Part shown: piece by piece, positions 8,841 to 18,634 of the stretch
Layout of the letters: the number at the start of each line of letters is the position of its first letter
Numbering within the stretch: the first letter of the stretch is position 1
Assembly: GCF_000427905.1 (NCBI RefSeq)
Contig: NZ_ATYX01000012.1
Span: 1-40,937 of the forward strand
Direction: 5' to 3'
DNA from: Thermocrispum agreste DSM 44070
GTDB taxonomy: Bacteria > Actinomycetota > Actinomycetes > Mycobacteriales > Pseudonocardiaceae
DNA length: 40,937 bases
Made by a program: the position numbers and the translations under genes
Notes under the pieces: generated by a model
What the model saw: only the letters and a program-made list of their open reading frames with translations
Databases searched by the model: none
Told to the model about the DNA's origin: nothing

Positions 8841-8857
8841 AGTCGGCCGCGCCGACT
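8841..8857 (+). terminator. Short inverted repeat after eccC
   Basis: Seven-base perfect arms (agtcggc and gccgact) around a cgc loop begin six nt after the eccC stop codon. No T-tract follows, which is common for actinomycete terminators. Confidence 0.45.
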
Positions 8858-9652
8858 GTCGGCACACTGAGCGCAGTGACGGCGCACATTTCCGGAGTGC
8901 GGCTCGCGCGAGTGCGGTAGGCGACGGGCACCTGAGCCCGTAACACATGTACCGGCCACGATCGCGAGGCGGCGCAACTCCATCACCAGCGGTGTCGTGG
9001 CTCGACAACGGGCGTCACCGGCCGTGCAGGGCCCTGGCTTGAGACTGCGCGGCGGCCATGCCGATCGATGAGGCAGCGCAGGAACCGGTCGCCAACGGCA
9101 GGCAGTACCCGGCCTCCACGATCACCCGTCAGCACCGGTCAGCACGCCAGCCGGGAGACGCCTTCCCAGCCGCCAAGCCCGGTACTCGCGCCGCCCCCTC
9201 ACAAAGCAACACAGCGCGACGGTGCGCCACCCCGGCGACATGGCACCCCACCGGCCAGCAGAAACGACAGCGGCACGCCACCCTGTCATCAGCAGGAAGC
9301 ACGACCGCCCATCGGCTGGCGAAGCCACTCCACGTCTCGTCCCGCCTGGCGAGAAGGCAGCTCCGCGTCACCCGTCGGCGGACCCCACCACCCAGCCGAC
9401 GAGCGCCGCGCAGTTGTCGAACGGACGTGCGGTGGGCACTCGCCACCTCGAACACGGCGCATCGATCTCACCGGCTCCGCGCCTGCATGACGGCCGCTCC
9501 ACGTTCGGCCCGAGATACTTGGCACGCCCCGGCTCCGCGCCTGCATGACAGCCGCCCTCCCAGTTCCGCCCAAGATACTTGGCACGCCCCGCCTGCGCGG
9601 CTGGATGGCGGCCGCGGTCGTTCGGGCAGCCGGCCCTGGGCGTGGTTCGGAT
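8858..9652. other. Intergenic region between convergent eccC and mycP
   Basis: About 800 bp lie between the 3' ends of eccC and mycP. Several frames are open here, but their translations are Arg/Pro/Ser-rich and lack domains or credible ribosome-binding sites, so I call no gene. The right part holds a tandem repeat at 9471-9588. The rest shows no recognisable feature. Confidence 0.6.
9471..9588. repeat. Tandem repeat, two copies of 58 and 60 bp
   Basis: Copy one (9471-9528) and copy two (9529-9588) both begin ccggctccgcgcctgcatga and end gatacttggcacgcc, with differences in the middle. A degenerate partial third copy starts at 9589. Copy two contains the small palindrome ccaagatacttgg. It lies in non-coding DNA just beyond the mycP 3' end. 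Confidence 0.7.
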
Positions 9653-11128
9653 TCAGGAACTGGGGAACGCCTGCCGCAGCGGCATCGGATGCTGCGGCGC
9701 GACAACCGGCTGCTGCCAGCCTGACTGGTGCGCCGGGAAGCCCCACCCGGCAGGCGTGGGAGCCACCCCGCCCGGCTCGCCCGGCATCGCGTCATACCGC
9801 AACTGCGGCCCCGCAGGCACCACCCGCCGCCCCGGCCGCGGCCGCCGTGTGTCTCGGCCAGGCTTGGGACCTTCCCGCCGTTGCGGCGGACCGCTGGCGG
9901 GCGCCCGATGGGACTCGGTGTCCTTCACCCTGAGCACACGAGCGGGCCGGAACTTGCGCAGGCGGCCGACCCGGCACATCGCGACGAGCCCCACCGAGAT
10001 CGTCGCCAGCACCACGACACCGATGGTCCCGCCGACGGCCAGCCACGGCCCGATCTCGTCCCGCTCCGGGATGTCCGGCGGCGCGGGGCTCGGCGGGTGC
10101 ACCAGTTCCGGCTCCGGGTTCTCCTCCTCGAGCAGCACCGCGCTCACCGCGGCGTACGGGTCGACCATGCCCCAGCCGAGCGCCGGGTCGGGCGCCGTGG
10201 CCGGGCGGCTGGCCGTGGCCAGCAGCCGGTACTTGACCTGCTCCGCGGTCAGATGCGGGTGGTAGGCCCGTACCAGGGCGGCGACACCGGTGACGAACGG
10301 CGCCGAATAGCTCGTTCCGCTACCGGTCCAGTGGCCGTGCCCGCCCCGGCCCAGGCCGTGCACCTTCACCCCCGGCGCCACCAGGGCCACGAACGGCCCG
10401 GTCTGGGAGAAGTCCGCGGGCCGGCCGTTCTCGTCCACCGCGCCGACCGCGATCACCGGCGGATAGGCCGCCGGGTACGTGGCGGGGATGCCTCTGTCGG
10501 TGGTGTTCGCGGCCGACGCCACGATCACGACGTCCTTGCTCGCGGCATAGCGCACGGCGTCGGCAAGTTCTTCGTTCTGCTCGGTGGTACTCGCGGAGAC
10601 GTTGATGACGTCGGCCCCCGCGTCGACGGCGGCCCGAATCCCGCGCGCCATCGATTCCGGCGTCAGCGAATCCGGCTTGCCCGGCTCGTCCGTCACGGCG
10701 CACCGCACCGGCAGGATCTTCACCCCAGGTGCGACACCGACGTAGCCGGTGCCGTCGACCGGTTTCGCCGCGATGATGCCCGCCACGAACGTGCCGTGGC
10801 CGAAGCAGTCGTCGTCGGCCCGGCCGCCGCTCCCGGACGTCGTCGCGTCGATGCCCGGCAGCACCTGGCCCTTCAGCTGCGGGATGCTGCCGTCCACGCC
10901 GGTGTCGACGACCCCGACCACGACCCCCTTGCCCTTGGTCAGCGGCCACACCCGTTCCGGCTGCAGTTGCCGCTGCGCCCACGGCACGGAGCGCTCGACC
11001 GTCGTCGGCGGCGGCAGGCACTCCTCCTGCTGCTGATCCTCCTGCTGCTGGTCCTCCTGCGCGTGTGCGGGGACGGCAGGGACGAACACGATCAGCGCGA
11101 CGGCGATCAGCGCGAACAGCCGTTTCAC
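9653..11128 (-). CDS. mycP: Type VII secretion-associated subtilisin-like serine protease mycosin (MycP)
   Basis: The 491-residue protein starts at a GTG at 11128 that overlaps the upstream stop (GTGA), so translation is coupled. A signal peptide covers residues 1-23 (KRLFALIAVALIVFVPAVPAHA). It is followed by a Gln/Glu-rich segment. The subtilase triad is complete: Asp75 in VVDTG, His111 in FGHGTFVAGI and Ser273 in GTSYSAPFVTG, with the oxyanion Asn208 in SAANT. A membrane segment near residues 365-391 (WLAVGGTIGVVVLATISVGL) is followed by an unusually long basic, Pro- and Gln-rich cytoplasmic tail of about 100 residues. Mycosins are required for ESX complex stability and cleave some substrates. 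The gene ends the operon that begins with the beta-helix AAA+ gene. Confidence 0.93.
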   Translation of the reverse strand: MKRLFALIAVALIVFVPAVPAHAQEDQQQEDQQQEECLPPPTTVERSVPWAQRQLQPERVWPLTKGKGVVVGVVDTGVDGSIPQLKGQVLPGIDATTSGSGGRADDDCFGHGTFVAGIIAAKPVDGTGYVGVAPGVKILPVRCAVTDEPGKPDSLTPESMARGIRAAVDAGADVINVSASTTEQNEELADAVRYAASKDVVIVASAANTTDRGIPATYPAAYPPVIAVGAVDENGRPADFSQTGPFVALVAPGVKVHGLGRGGHGHWTGSGTSYSAPFVTGVAALVRAYHPHLTAEQVKYRLLATASRPATAPDPALGWGMVDPYAAVSAVLLEEENPEPELVHPPSPAPPDIPERDEIGPWLAVGGTIGVVVLATISVGLVAMCRVGRLRKFRPARVLRVKDTESHRAPASGPPQRREGPKPGRDTRRPRPGRRVVPAGPQLRYDAMPGEPGGVAPTPAGWGFPAHQSGWQQPVVAPQHPMPLRQAFPSS

Positions 11129-13545
11129 GACGCCACCGCCGCCGTCTGCTGCTGCCACACGACCATCGACTGGGTGAGCCGCTCGACGACCTCGGGGTCC
11201 TCCACCAACCGCAGCCGGCTGCTGTGCCGCTGAGCCAGCACGTTGTCCAGCTTCGCCAGTACTGCGAGGTCCCGCTCGTCCAGCTCGGTGGACACCGGCT
11301 TCTCGTTGGGCGCCAGCTCCCGGTACATCACCGCGACCTTGGGCGCGGGCGGCCCTTCGCGCTCCTCGTCGTCCTCCTCGTTCTCCTCGGCGGTCCGCAC
11401 CGCCAGCGCCTTGAACCGTGCGCCTGCCAGGAACACCGCTTCGTCGACCGGCCGATTCGCCACCAGCTCCGAGGTGCGCCGGGCCGAGCACGGCCAGATC
11501 AGCACGTCCAGGTCGGCGTCGGGCAAGGTGACGTCGAGTTCGGTGCTTGCCGTCAGAAAACCGGGTTCGGTGAGGATCGTGCCGGGCTTGGCCAGGTGTT
11601 CCAGGGAGGCGTTCATCTTGCCCTGGCGCAGCACCGCCCTGCGGTGCGTGGGCAGCCGGCGCAGCCCGGACATCAGGCACGAGACATGGCCGTCGATGAT
11701 GCCCGGCCGCCCGACGCGGATGGCGGAGTTGACCGCGCTGGCGTTCCCGGCGCCCGACCCGAGGAACACGCACACCGCGGCGAAGTCCGCCTTGGCCCCG
11801 GGCGAGGTGTCCAGGCGGAGCGACGGCCAGGTCGCCATCGCAGCGTTCACCGTCGCCAGCGCGATCGGGTAGTCCTCCCCGAGGGCCGCGGTGAACCGGG
11901 CCTGCTCCGCGGACGTGCTGACCCTGGCCGGAAGACGCAGAGCACCGGCGTCGGTGGGCTGCGAACTGATGTCGATCTGGGGCGTCGCCTGAACGTGCGG
12001 TACACGCTCAGGGCGCGGAACGTCGACACGCGGTGTTTCCGTGGCGTACTCGGGCGGTGGCGCCGGCTCGGCCTCTTCCGCCTGCTCCTCGTACTCCTCG
12101 GCCTCGGCTTCGTCTTCCGCCAGCTCGTCGCCGTCGTCGTCCTGACCGTCGACGGCAGGCATTCCGGAAACGGTGGCGACCGGAGGACCGGACACCGTGA
12201 CGATCGGCGGCATCCCACCGACGTTCGTCGCCGCGGCGGGCTCGGACTGCTCGGCGACGGGCTCGGGCCCGGCCTGCCCGGCGGGCGATTCGGCGGCCGA
12301 CCGCGCCGGCGTCCCGTTCCGTGTCCCGGCGCGAGCGGCCGCAGCCGCTCTGCTGCGGGCACCGGCGAACCGATCGAGGGCGTGTGCCGCCTCGTCGTCC
12401 ATGTCGCCGACCATGCGCACCTGCACCGCGTCCCGCTGCTGGTCGGACAGCCCGGCGAGCAGGTTCTCGGCGGCGACGAGCACCGGCAGCCCGACCACGC
12501 GTCCCGGCGTGCCCAGCCGCATGATCCATCCCGACGGGTCGAACGGATCGGTGACCGCCGGGTCGTCCGGGTCGAGCTCGCCGTCGTGCGCGCTGCGCAC
12601 CACCAGGCCCGAGGGCACGACGTCGGCCACGACCTCGCCGGGCCCGCTGTATCGGTAGGACCACGGCCCGTTCTCGTGCCATCCTTCCGGTGGCGCGGCG
12701 ACCTGCAGCACTTCCTGGCCGTCGCTGCCCGCCTGCTGCCGCACCAGCAACGGGAAGGGATGGAACAGCGCCTCGCCGTCGCCGCCCGGCACGTACGTCG
12801 AGGGGGTGCCGGACCCCGTCATGACCTGCACGCCCGGGCTGAAGAGCACGTCCCGGCCCAGCGTGTCGGCCACCGCGGTGAGCCATTCCGGGCTCAGGAC
12901 GTCCGGTGACCGCGGCACGACCACGATCGGCTCGTCGGGCAGCTCGCCGAGCAACGCCGCGACACCTTCCGGGGACACCGACGAATCCACCACCAGCTTC
13001 GGGAAACGCGGATCGGCGGGCACGGTCAGGTCCGTGGTCTCACCGACGACCAGCCCGCACGGCGCCGGTGTGGCGACGACCCCGTCGACCTCCAGCGACG
13101 AATCCGGGAACCACGACTCCCATTCCATCGCCGGGAACCGCACCCCGCAGAACCCGCCGATCGACGAGTACCAGCCGGTGCCGTAGATCCCCTGCCCCGC
13201 GTACAGGGCAGCGCCCGGCAGCGCCGCGACACCACCGTCCGGCGCGACGACGTCGGTGCCCAGCCTACCGGCCAGGTACTGGATGTCCTGGCTGGACATG
13301 GCAAGACCGCCGACGGCGACCAGAACCGACTCGACCCCGTCCAGGTGGCCGGCCAGCAACGTGGGCAGGGCGGCCACCAGCCTCGGCACCTCGTGCGCGG
13401 CCGGGGTGGCCACCACCAGCAGCTCACCGGGGCCGAGTGCGGCGAGACCGACGAGGGCAGGGTCGATCGGTCCCTCGTCGCGCCGCCGGATCACCACGTG
13501 GCGCTCGTGCACCGGTTCGGCCATCAGCAGGTCGAGCTCGTTCAT
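11125..13545 (-). CDS. Large ESX-locus protein with possible ADP-ribosyltransferase-like C-terminus
   Basis: This encodes 806 residues, 3 nt after the AAA+ gene and overlapping mycP by 4 nt. No signal peptide or membrane segment is seen, so it is not EccE. Residues 1-400 look like two or three diverged alpha/beta units: VLVAVGG, then LAGRLGTDVVAPDGGV, is echoed by IVVVPRSPD, then VADTLGRDVLFSPGVQV. Known polymorphic-toxin domains have a similar layout around an S/C-x-x-G strand, but the cysteine is absent here. Residues 400-550 are acidic, Pro/Ala-rich and disordered. The C-terminal part (560-715) shows the order of an R-S-E ADP-ribosyltransferase: Arg640 in RRAVLRQG, GFLTASTELD near 662, and Glu702 in DEAVFLAGARFKAL. 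The first residue of the usual E-x-E pair is Val700. The fold assignment is an inference. It may be a pseudo-enzyme, an effector or a structural partner. Confidence 0.7.
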   Translation of the reverse strand: MNELDLLMAEPVHERHVVIRRRDEGPIDPALVGLAALGPGELLVVATPAAHEVPRLVAALPTLLAGHLDGVESVLVAVGGLAMSSQDIQYLAGRLGTDVVAPDGGVAALPGAALYAGQGIYGTGWYSSIGGFCGVRFPAMEWESWFPDSSLEVDGVVATPAPCGLVVGETTDLTVPADPRFPKLVVDSSVSPEGVAALLGELPDEPIVVVPRSPDVLSPEWLTAVADTLGRDVLFSPGVQVMTGSGTPSTYVPGGDGEALFHPFPLLVRQQAGSDGQEVLQVAAPPEGWHENGPWSYRYSGPGEVVADVVPSGLVVRSAHDGELDPDDPAVTDPFDPSGWIMRLGTPGRVVGLPVLVAAENLLAGLSDQQRDAVQVRMVGDMDDEAAHALDRFAGARSRAAAAARAGTRNGTPARSAAESPAGQAGPEPVAEQSEPAAATNVGGMPPIVTVSGPPVATVSGMPAVDGQDDDGDELAEDEAEAEEYEEQAEEAEPAPPPEYATETPRVDVPRPERVPHVQATPQIDISSQPTDAGALRLPARVSTSAEQARFTAALGEDYPIALATVNAAMATWPSLRLDTSPGAKADFAAVCVFLGSGAGNASAVNSAIRVGRPGIIDGHVSCLMSGLRRLPTHRRAVLRQGKMNASLEHLAKPGTILTEPGFLTASTELDVTLPDADLDVLIWPCSARRTSELVANRPVDEAVFLAGARFKALAVRTAEENEEDDEEREGPPAPKVAVMYRELAPNEKPVSTELDERDLAVLAKLDNVLAQRHSSRLRLVEDPEVVERLTQSMVVWQQQTAAVAS

Positions 13546-13548
13546 GTG

Positions 13549-15963
13549 TCACTTCCCGCCGACGTCAGCGCAGATCGAGACCAAGTCCTCTTTGGTCAGC
13601 GTGGTCAGGTCTTCCATGTTCGCGTTCGGCATCGAGGCCAACCGGGACGCGTGGTTGTCCGCCATCTGCTCGAACACCCGCCGCGCCGCCCGGCCGTTGC
13701 CGAACGTGCCGTCCTTGGGGATTTCCGCGAAGTACTTCCGCAGCGCCTCGGCCGCGTCGTCGGTGAGCCGGTAGTCGTGCTTGTCGCACTGCTGCTGCAC
13801 GATCGTCACCAGCTCGTCCGATGTGTAGTTGGCGAACTCGATGGTGCGGCTGAACCGGGACTCCATGCCGGGGTTGGCGGCCAGGAACTCCTTCATCTCC
13901 TTGGAGTAACCGGCCGCGATCACCACCACGTCGTCGCGGTGGTCCTCCATCAGCTTGACCAGCGTGTCGATGGCCTCCTGGCCGAAGTCCGGCCCGGTGC
14001 CGCCCTTGCTGCTGGACAGCGTGTACGCCTCGTCGATGAAGAAGACCCCGCCGAGCGCGGACTCGAACGCCTCGGTGGTCTTGATGGCCGTGCCGCCGAT
14101 GATCTGCGCGACCAGGTCGGCGCGGGCCACCTCGACCAGGTGCCCTTTGCGCAGCACCCCCAGCTCGGCGAGGATCTGCCCGTACAGGCGGGCCACCGTC
14201 GTCTTGCCGGTGCCCGGGGATCCTGCGAACACCAGGTGCCGGGCCATCGGCGGCGCCGAGAGCCCGGCGTCCTTGCGGCGCTTGGCCATCTTGTTCAAGT
14301 TGATCAGCGACTTGACGTCCGCTTTCACGCTGGCCAGGCCGACCAGGTTGTTCAGCTCCTCGAGCGGGTCGGAGCCACGCTTGGCCCGCTCCTGCCGCTC
14401 CTCGGCCCTGGTTGGGGCCGGTGCGGCAGCCGCCGCGGACGTCCCGTACGCGTCGGGCACCCCGTTGTCGCTGCTGATCAGGTCCAACACCTGGATGGAC
14501 GTGCCGGGTTTGGTCTGGCGCAGGCCGCTGCCCCGGTTCTCCCGGACCGTGCAGCTTTGCAGCCGGACCGACTCGTCGGTGTCGATCCGGATGCCGTCGG
14601 CCGAACCGGCGGAGAACTCGCAGTCGGTGATCGACGCGGAAGCGCCCTCACCGAGCAGGCAGCCCGGGCCGGCGCTGCCGATCACCCGCGAGCGGGACAA
14701 CGACAGGTCGGCACCCTGGCCGGCGAGGACACCCTCCGCGCCCGCCGAGTCGATCGTCGCGTCGGACAGCGCCAGCGTCGCGTCGAGCACACTGACCGCC
14801 GCACCGTCGGTGCCGCGAACGGTCAGGCCGCTCACCGTCGGGCGCGCCTCGTCGCTCACCGCGACGCCGACGTTGCCCTCGTCGATCTCGATGCTTTCGA
14901 AGGTGCCGCGGGACCGTTCGCACATCTGCACGGCCTCGCCGCCGCAGCCGAACACCCGAAGCCTGCGGAAGAGCGGTTCGGCGCCGCCCGCCACGCGCAC
15001 CCCACCCTTGGTGCAGCTGGACACGGTGACCCGGTCCAGTTCGGTGAGGCTGCGCTCGGTCACCTCGACCCCGACACCGTCGACGTCGGCCACGTCGGCA
15101 CCGGACACCGTGCCGCCGGCCCGGCCCGTGAAGTGCATTCCCCGGCCCCTGGCGTTGCGGATGGTGATGCCGCTCAGCGTCGGCTTGCACCCTTCGGCGA
15201 CGTAGACCGCCTCCGCGCCGGACCCCTGCACCGCGCACTCGTCCAGGGACACGTTCTGCGTCGTGGCGAGGTAGAAGCCGATGGCGTTCGCGTCGCTGAC
15301 CGTGAGTCGGACCGCGGAGATGCTGGCGTTCTGCTCGACCGCCACGGCGGGCTTGTCGGTGCCGGTCACCTCGGTGTCTTCCACGGTGAGCTGGCCGCGG
15401 CCGTTGAGGCAGATGCCGTTGCCCGACGCCTTGCGCACCGCGCTCTTGCGCACCGTCAGGCTCCCGCCCTCGGCGACGACGATCCCGGACGTGCCGAGCT
15501 CGTCCAGCCGGCAGCCCTCCAGCTGACCGCCGTCCGGTGAGGTGGTGACCACGCCCGCGCCGACGGTGTTGCGCACCTCGCAGTCCCGCATCAGCACGGT
15601 GCCCTTGTCCTGCGAGAAGATCGTCGCCCACGCGGCCGCCCGAATCGCGCACTCGGTGAGCGACAGCTGGCCCTGCATCACCACGATCGCCGGGTTGTCC
15701 CGGTCGTCACAGGTGATCTGGATGCCGGACACCGCGGCTGAGTCGGTGGCCAGCGACACCACCGGCCCACGCCTGCTGACCACCTCGACGGTCCCGGGGC
15801 CGTCCTCGGCGGTGATGGTGACCGGCTTGTCCACCACCAGCGTTTCGCGGTAGCGGCCGGGGCCCACCACGATCAGCGTCCCGACCGACGCGACGGCCAG
15901 GGCCTCGGCGATGGTCGACCTCCCTTTACCGGCTTGGGAGACGACGATGACGTCCTTGCTCAC
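13549..15963 (-). CDS. Right-handed beta-helix protein fused to EccA-like AAA+ ATPase
   Basis: The 804-residue protein starts at a GTG at 15963 with GAGAGG upstream. Residues 20-480 are a chain of about 22-residue units with Val/Gly/Asp-rich turns (for example [14 protein letters not shown], then many V-x-G-x-x-I patterns), typical of pectate-lyase-like beta-helices. A Pro/Ala linker follows near 495-510. Residues 530-804 are a CbxX/CfxQ-type AAA+ domain: Walker [10 protein letters not shown] near 580, Walker [11 protein letters not shown] near 640, the MESRF arginine motif, and sensor 2 in [11 protein letters not shown]. Mycobacterial EccA has the same ATPase domain but with an N-terminal TPR domain; here a beta-helix takes its place. 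EccA acts in the cytosol to release substrates or chaperones. The gene is first in the operon with the 806-residue protein and mycP. Confidence 0.88.
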   Translation of the reverse strand: MSKDVIVVSQAGKGRSTIAEALAVASVGTLIVVGPGRYRETLVVDKPVTITAEDGPGTVEVVSRRGPVVSLATDSAAVSGIQITCDDRDNPAIVVMQGQLSLTECAIRAAAWATIFSQDKGTVLMRDCEVRNTVGAGVVTTSPDGGQLEGCRLDELGTSGIVVAEGGSLTVRKSAVRKASGNGICLNGRGQLTVEDTEVTGTDKPAVAVEQNASISAVRLTVSDANAIGFYLATTQNVSLDECAVQGSGAEAVYVAEGCKPTLSGITIRNARGRGMHFTGRAGGTVSGADVADVDGVGVEVTERSLTELDRVTVSSCTKGGVRVAGGAEPLFRRLRVFGCGGEAVQMCERSRGTFESIEIDEGNVGVAVSDEARPTVSGLTVRGTDGAAVSVLDATLALSDATIDSAGAEGVLAGQGADLSLSRSRVIGSAGPGCLLGEGASASITDCEFSAGSADGIRIDTDESVRLQSCTVRENRGSGLRQTKPGTSIQVLDLISSDNGVPDAYGTSAAAAAPAPTRAEERQERAKRGSDPLEELNNLVGLASVKADVKSLINLNKMAKRRKDAGLSAPPMARHLVFAGSPGTGKTTVARLYGQILAELGVLRKGHLVEVARADLVAQIIGGTAIKTTEAFESALGGVFFIDEAYTLSSSKGGTGPDFGQEAIDTLVKLMEDHRDDVVVIAAGYSKEMKEFLAANPGMESRFSRTIEFANYTSDELVTIVQQQCDKHDYRLTDDAAEALRKYFAEIPKDGTFGNGRAARRVFEQMADNHASRLASMPNANMEDLTTLTKEDLVSICADVGGK

Positions 15964-16014
15964 TGTCCAGCCTCTCCAGACTCCGCGACACCAGACACAC
16001 GACTCCCCCTTGTT

Positions 16015-18336
16015 TCACGCACCGACGAGCTCGGGTTGCTCACCGAAACTGGAAACAGCCAGGCCGTGCCGGGTCCGGCAGCCCACCTTCGCGAACAGCC
16101 GGGTGAGGTGCTTCTCCACCGTCTTGGTGCTCACCTGCAAGGCCAGCGCGATCTGCCGGTTCGTCTTGCCCAACCGGATCAACTCGACGATGCGCCGTTC
16201 CATCTCGGTAACCCCCGCATTGCGGCCGCGGCGGGCCCGGACGGTCACACCGCAGTCCGCCATGACGCGCTTGGTGGTGGCGATCAGCCGGGCCGCGCCG
16301 GTCTCGCACACCAGTTCGTAGGCGATGTCCAGCCACCGGCGAGGTTCCTCGGACAGCACGCCAAGCCGCTGGCACACCTGGATCAGTTCGAATCGGGTGC
16401 CATGTGCCCGGATCACCCGCTCGGCGGCGCACAGACATCGCACGTCCCGCTCGACGATTCCCTTCACGAGCAGGCTCGTGCCGTGCGCAGGCCCGTAACG
16501 ACCCCGGGTCCGCCACAACACGTTGCGCGCGGCCTCCCGGTCACCGAGGTCGGCAGCGATCGTCGCCAGCCGGAGCAGCAGCCGCGCCGCACCCGGTTCC
16601 TCCATGCGATCGGAGTTCGCCGCGAGCCATGCCCACCCCTCGGCCAAGGCACCTTCCGGGTCGCCGCCGTGCACCCGGAGGCCGGCCTGCACCCAAGCTC
16701 GGAGCGCGGGGAAGGCCGTGTTCTCGTCCACCGAGCTCAGCCACGCGGTCGCCTGGCGGTCTTCCGCGCGCCATCCGCAGATGTCCGCGGCCAGCAGGCG
16801 CGCGGCGTCGTGCAGAAGCTTTCCCGCGGCGGGCGTCAACTCCAGCTCGCGTGCCGCGCTGAGCGCTTCGCTCCACCGGCCGTCGACGTAGCCGGTGCGG
16901 ACCCGGTGGAACAAGGTGACCGGCCCACCGGCCGGAGCCGAATAGTGCGATCCGAGCAGCGCGCGCAGCACCGGCACCAGGTCCGGGAAGGTGCTGCCGT
17001 CGACGACCCGCGTGGTCTGCTGCGCAAAGCAGGAGAAGCTGTCGGTGATCGCGTCGACGAGCTGGTGCACACCGCCGGTTTCCCCGGCGAACCAGCGGTC
17101 GGCCAGCCGGATGGCGGGACCGGCGAGCACCCTGCCGATCTGCTCGGGCACCGGGCACCCGGTGTGCAGGGCGGCCAAGGCCGCGGCTGCGGCCAGTTCG
17201 GTCCGCTTGTCCTGGTCGGCGATCTCGTGGCCGGCGGCGGCCACCTCCGCCGCGACGAGATCGCGCAGCTGCCCGTACTCGCCGTTGGCGATGTAGTGCG
17301 CAAGCGGCTTGACCGGCCGGGCTTTGCCCGCGGCCGATCCATCCGCGCAAGCCACCGCGGCACCGACGGCCGGGGCCACGCAGCGCAGCCTGCCGTCTTC
17401 GCCGTGCACCAGGATTCCGGCGCGGACCAGCCGGTCCGCCGCCCTGCCGTAGTCGTCCGCCGCGTGTCCCGCCTCGTCGGCGAGGTCCGGAATGCGGTCG
17501 ACCCGCAGGCCCTGCTCGGTCGCAGCCACCGCCACCAGTCGCTTCCCGGTCGCGTCGAGGTGACCGACCAGACGATGGCCCGGTGGCAGCGGGATCGGCG
17601 CGTGCAGCTCGCGCAGCGCGAGCACGCCGTGCACTTTCGCCAGCCGTCCCTGATCCAGCAGATGGTGCACCGTGGAGACCAGGGCGGCGGCGTTCCCGTA
17701 CAGCGGGCCGAGCGCTGCTTGCAGTGCTTTCGGCACCGCTTCGTCCAGCGGACCGGGTGCGAGCTTGGTCAACAGGCGGGCGATCTCGTCGTCGGTCAGC
17801 GGCCCGAGCTCCACCACGGCGTCGGCGAACCGGCACAGTTCGATCGAGGTCGCGGTGGCGCATGCGGCGACCACCGCGTGGCCCGCCCGGTGCATGGAAG
17901 CCAGGGCACTCACCGGAACCCGATCGGCGTCGTCGACGACGATGACGAGCTGCCGTTTGATCCGGCAGAGCAGCACGCTGATGGCGCCGAGCAGCCGGTG
18001 GCGGCGGCCAGGGGCGGCGTAGGACTCCGGCACGGCGAGCTTGCTCAAGCCCTCGATCGCCTCGGCGAGGCGGGTGCCTTCACCGAGCACTTCGAAGTCC
18101 GCGCGCACCGCGTCGAGCAGCGCACGGGCGCGGAACTCGTCCCACGCCGGGTCGTCGGAGACGCCGCCGAGATCCAGGACGGCCGCCTCGGTCTCGGCAC
18201 AGAACCGGCGCAGCAGTGAGGTCTTGCCGCTGCCCGCGTCCCCGCGCACCACCACCAGCGCGGGCTTGCTCGTGTGCTGGTGCAGGGCGTCGAGTTCCGC
18301 ACGTCGCCCGACGAAGTCGTGACTCGGTCGTTTCAT
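16015..18336 (-). CDS. LuxR family regulator with N-terminal ATPase (LAL type)
   Basis: The 773-residue protein starts at the ATG at 18336 with AGGTG upstream; the longer frame beyond it is non-coding in character. The N-terminal P-loop is VVRGDAGSGKTSLLRRF at residues 28-44, with Walker B VIVVDDADRV near 130. A helical mid-region follows. The C-terminus is a LuxR/GerE helix-turn-helix (TEMERRIVELIRLGKTNRQI, then VSTKTVEKHLTRLFAKVG) near 705-755. Such LAL regulators couple ATP and ligand sensing to transcription activation. The gene lies 51 bp upstream of the beta-helix AAA+ gene in the same direction, so it may be co-transcribed with it and control it. The divergent gene at 18635 is a relative. 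Confidence 0.88.
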   Translation of the reverse strand: MKRPSHDFVGRRAELDALHQHTSKPALVVVRGDAGSGKTSLLRRFCAETEAAVLDLGGVSDDPAWDEFRARALLDAVRADFEVLGEGTRLAEAIEGLSKLAVPESYAAPGRRHRLLGAISVLLCRIKRQLVIVVDDADRVPVSALASMHRAGHAVVAACATATSIELCRFADAVVELGPLTDDEIARLLTKLAPGPLDEAVPKALQAALGPLYGNAAALVSTVHHLLDQGRLAKVHGVLALRELHAPIPLPPGHRLVGHLDATGKRLVAVAATEQGLRVDRIPDLADEAGHAADDYGRAADRLVRAGILVHGEDGRLRCVAPAVGAAVACADGSAAGKARPVKPLAHYIANGEYGQLRDLVAAEVAAAGHEIADQDKRTELAAAAALAALHTGCPVPEQIGRVLAGPAIRLADRWFAGETGGVHQLVDAITDSFSCFAQQTTRVVDGSTFPDLVPVLRALLGSHYSAPAGGPVTLFHRVRTGYVDGRWSEALSAARELELTPAAGKLLHDAARLLAADICGWRAEDRQATAWLSSVDENTAFPALRAWVQAGLRVHGGDPEGALAEGWAWLAANSDRMEEPGAARLLLRLATIAADLGDREAARNVLWRTRGRYGPAHGTSLLVKGIVERDVRCLCAAERVIRAHGTRFELIQVCQRLGVLSEEPRRWLDIAYELVCETGAARLIATTKRVMADCGVTVRARRGRNAGVTEMERRIVELIRLGKTNRQIALALQVSTKTVEKHLTRLFAKVGCRTRHGLAVSSFGEQPELVGA

Positions 18337-18634
18337 CGAGCGACACCTCGCTTCCACGATCGCGCGAGGCCGGAAGGCGCTTTCGTGCCGTCGCGTGGTC
18401 TGGTCACGAAAGTGGGAAACCGGGCCTGGTGCCGGCTTCCGGCCACGGCTTCCGTCGGCGTTGCCTGGCGGTTCGTGGAGGCCGTCGGCACCGGGCCGGC
18501 GGCCTCCGGTTCTCGGGCGGCGGCCGCCTGCCCGGCGCACGTCAGACCACCGGCCACGTCGACTCCTTGAACCGTCCACACCCGGCACACGTGGGAAGAG
18601 CTGAAAGTGGTTCAGATCATTCCGAGGACGGCTC
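18337..18634. promoter_or_regulatory. Divergent promoter region of two LuxR regulator genes
   Basis: This 298-bp interval separates the starts of two divergent LAL regulators. It must contain both promoters and is a likely site for auto- or cross-regulation. I see no clear -10/-35 pair or long palindrome. Confidence 0.45.

Noticed and set aside
9058-9933. Plus-strand frames in the eccC-mycP gap and over the mycP 3' end
   Set aside because: The composition is Arg/Pro/Ser-rich, there is no ribosome-binding site and no domain, and part overlaps mycP on the other strand.
11128-11773. N-terminal extension of the mycosin frame up to 11773
   Set aside because: The extension overlaps the 806-residue gene in another frame. 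A clear signal peptide begins at the GTG at 11128.
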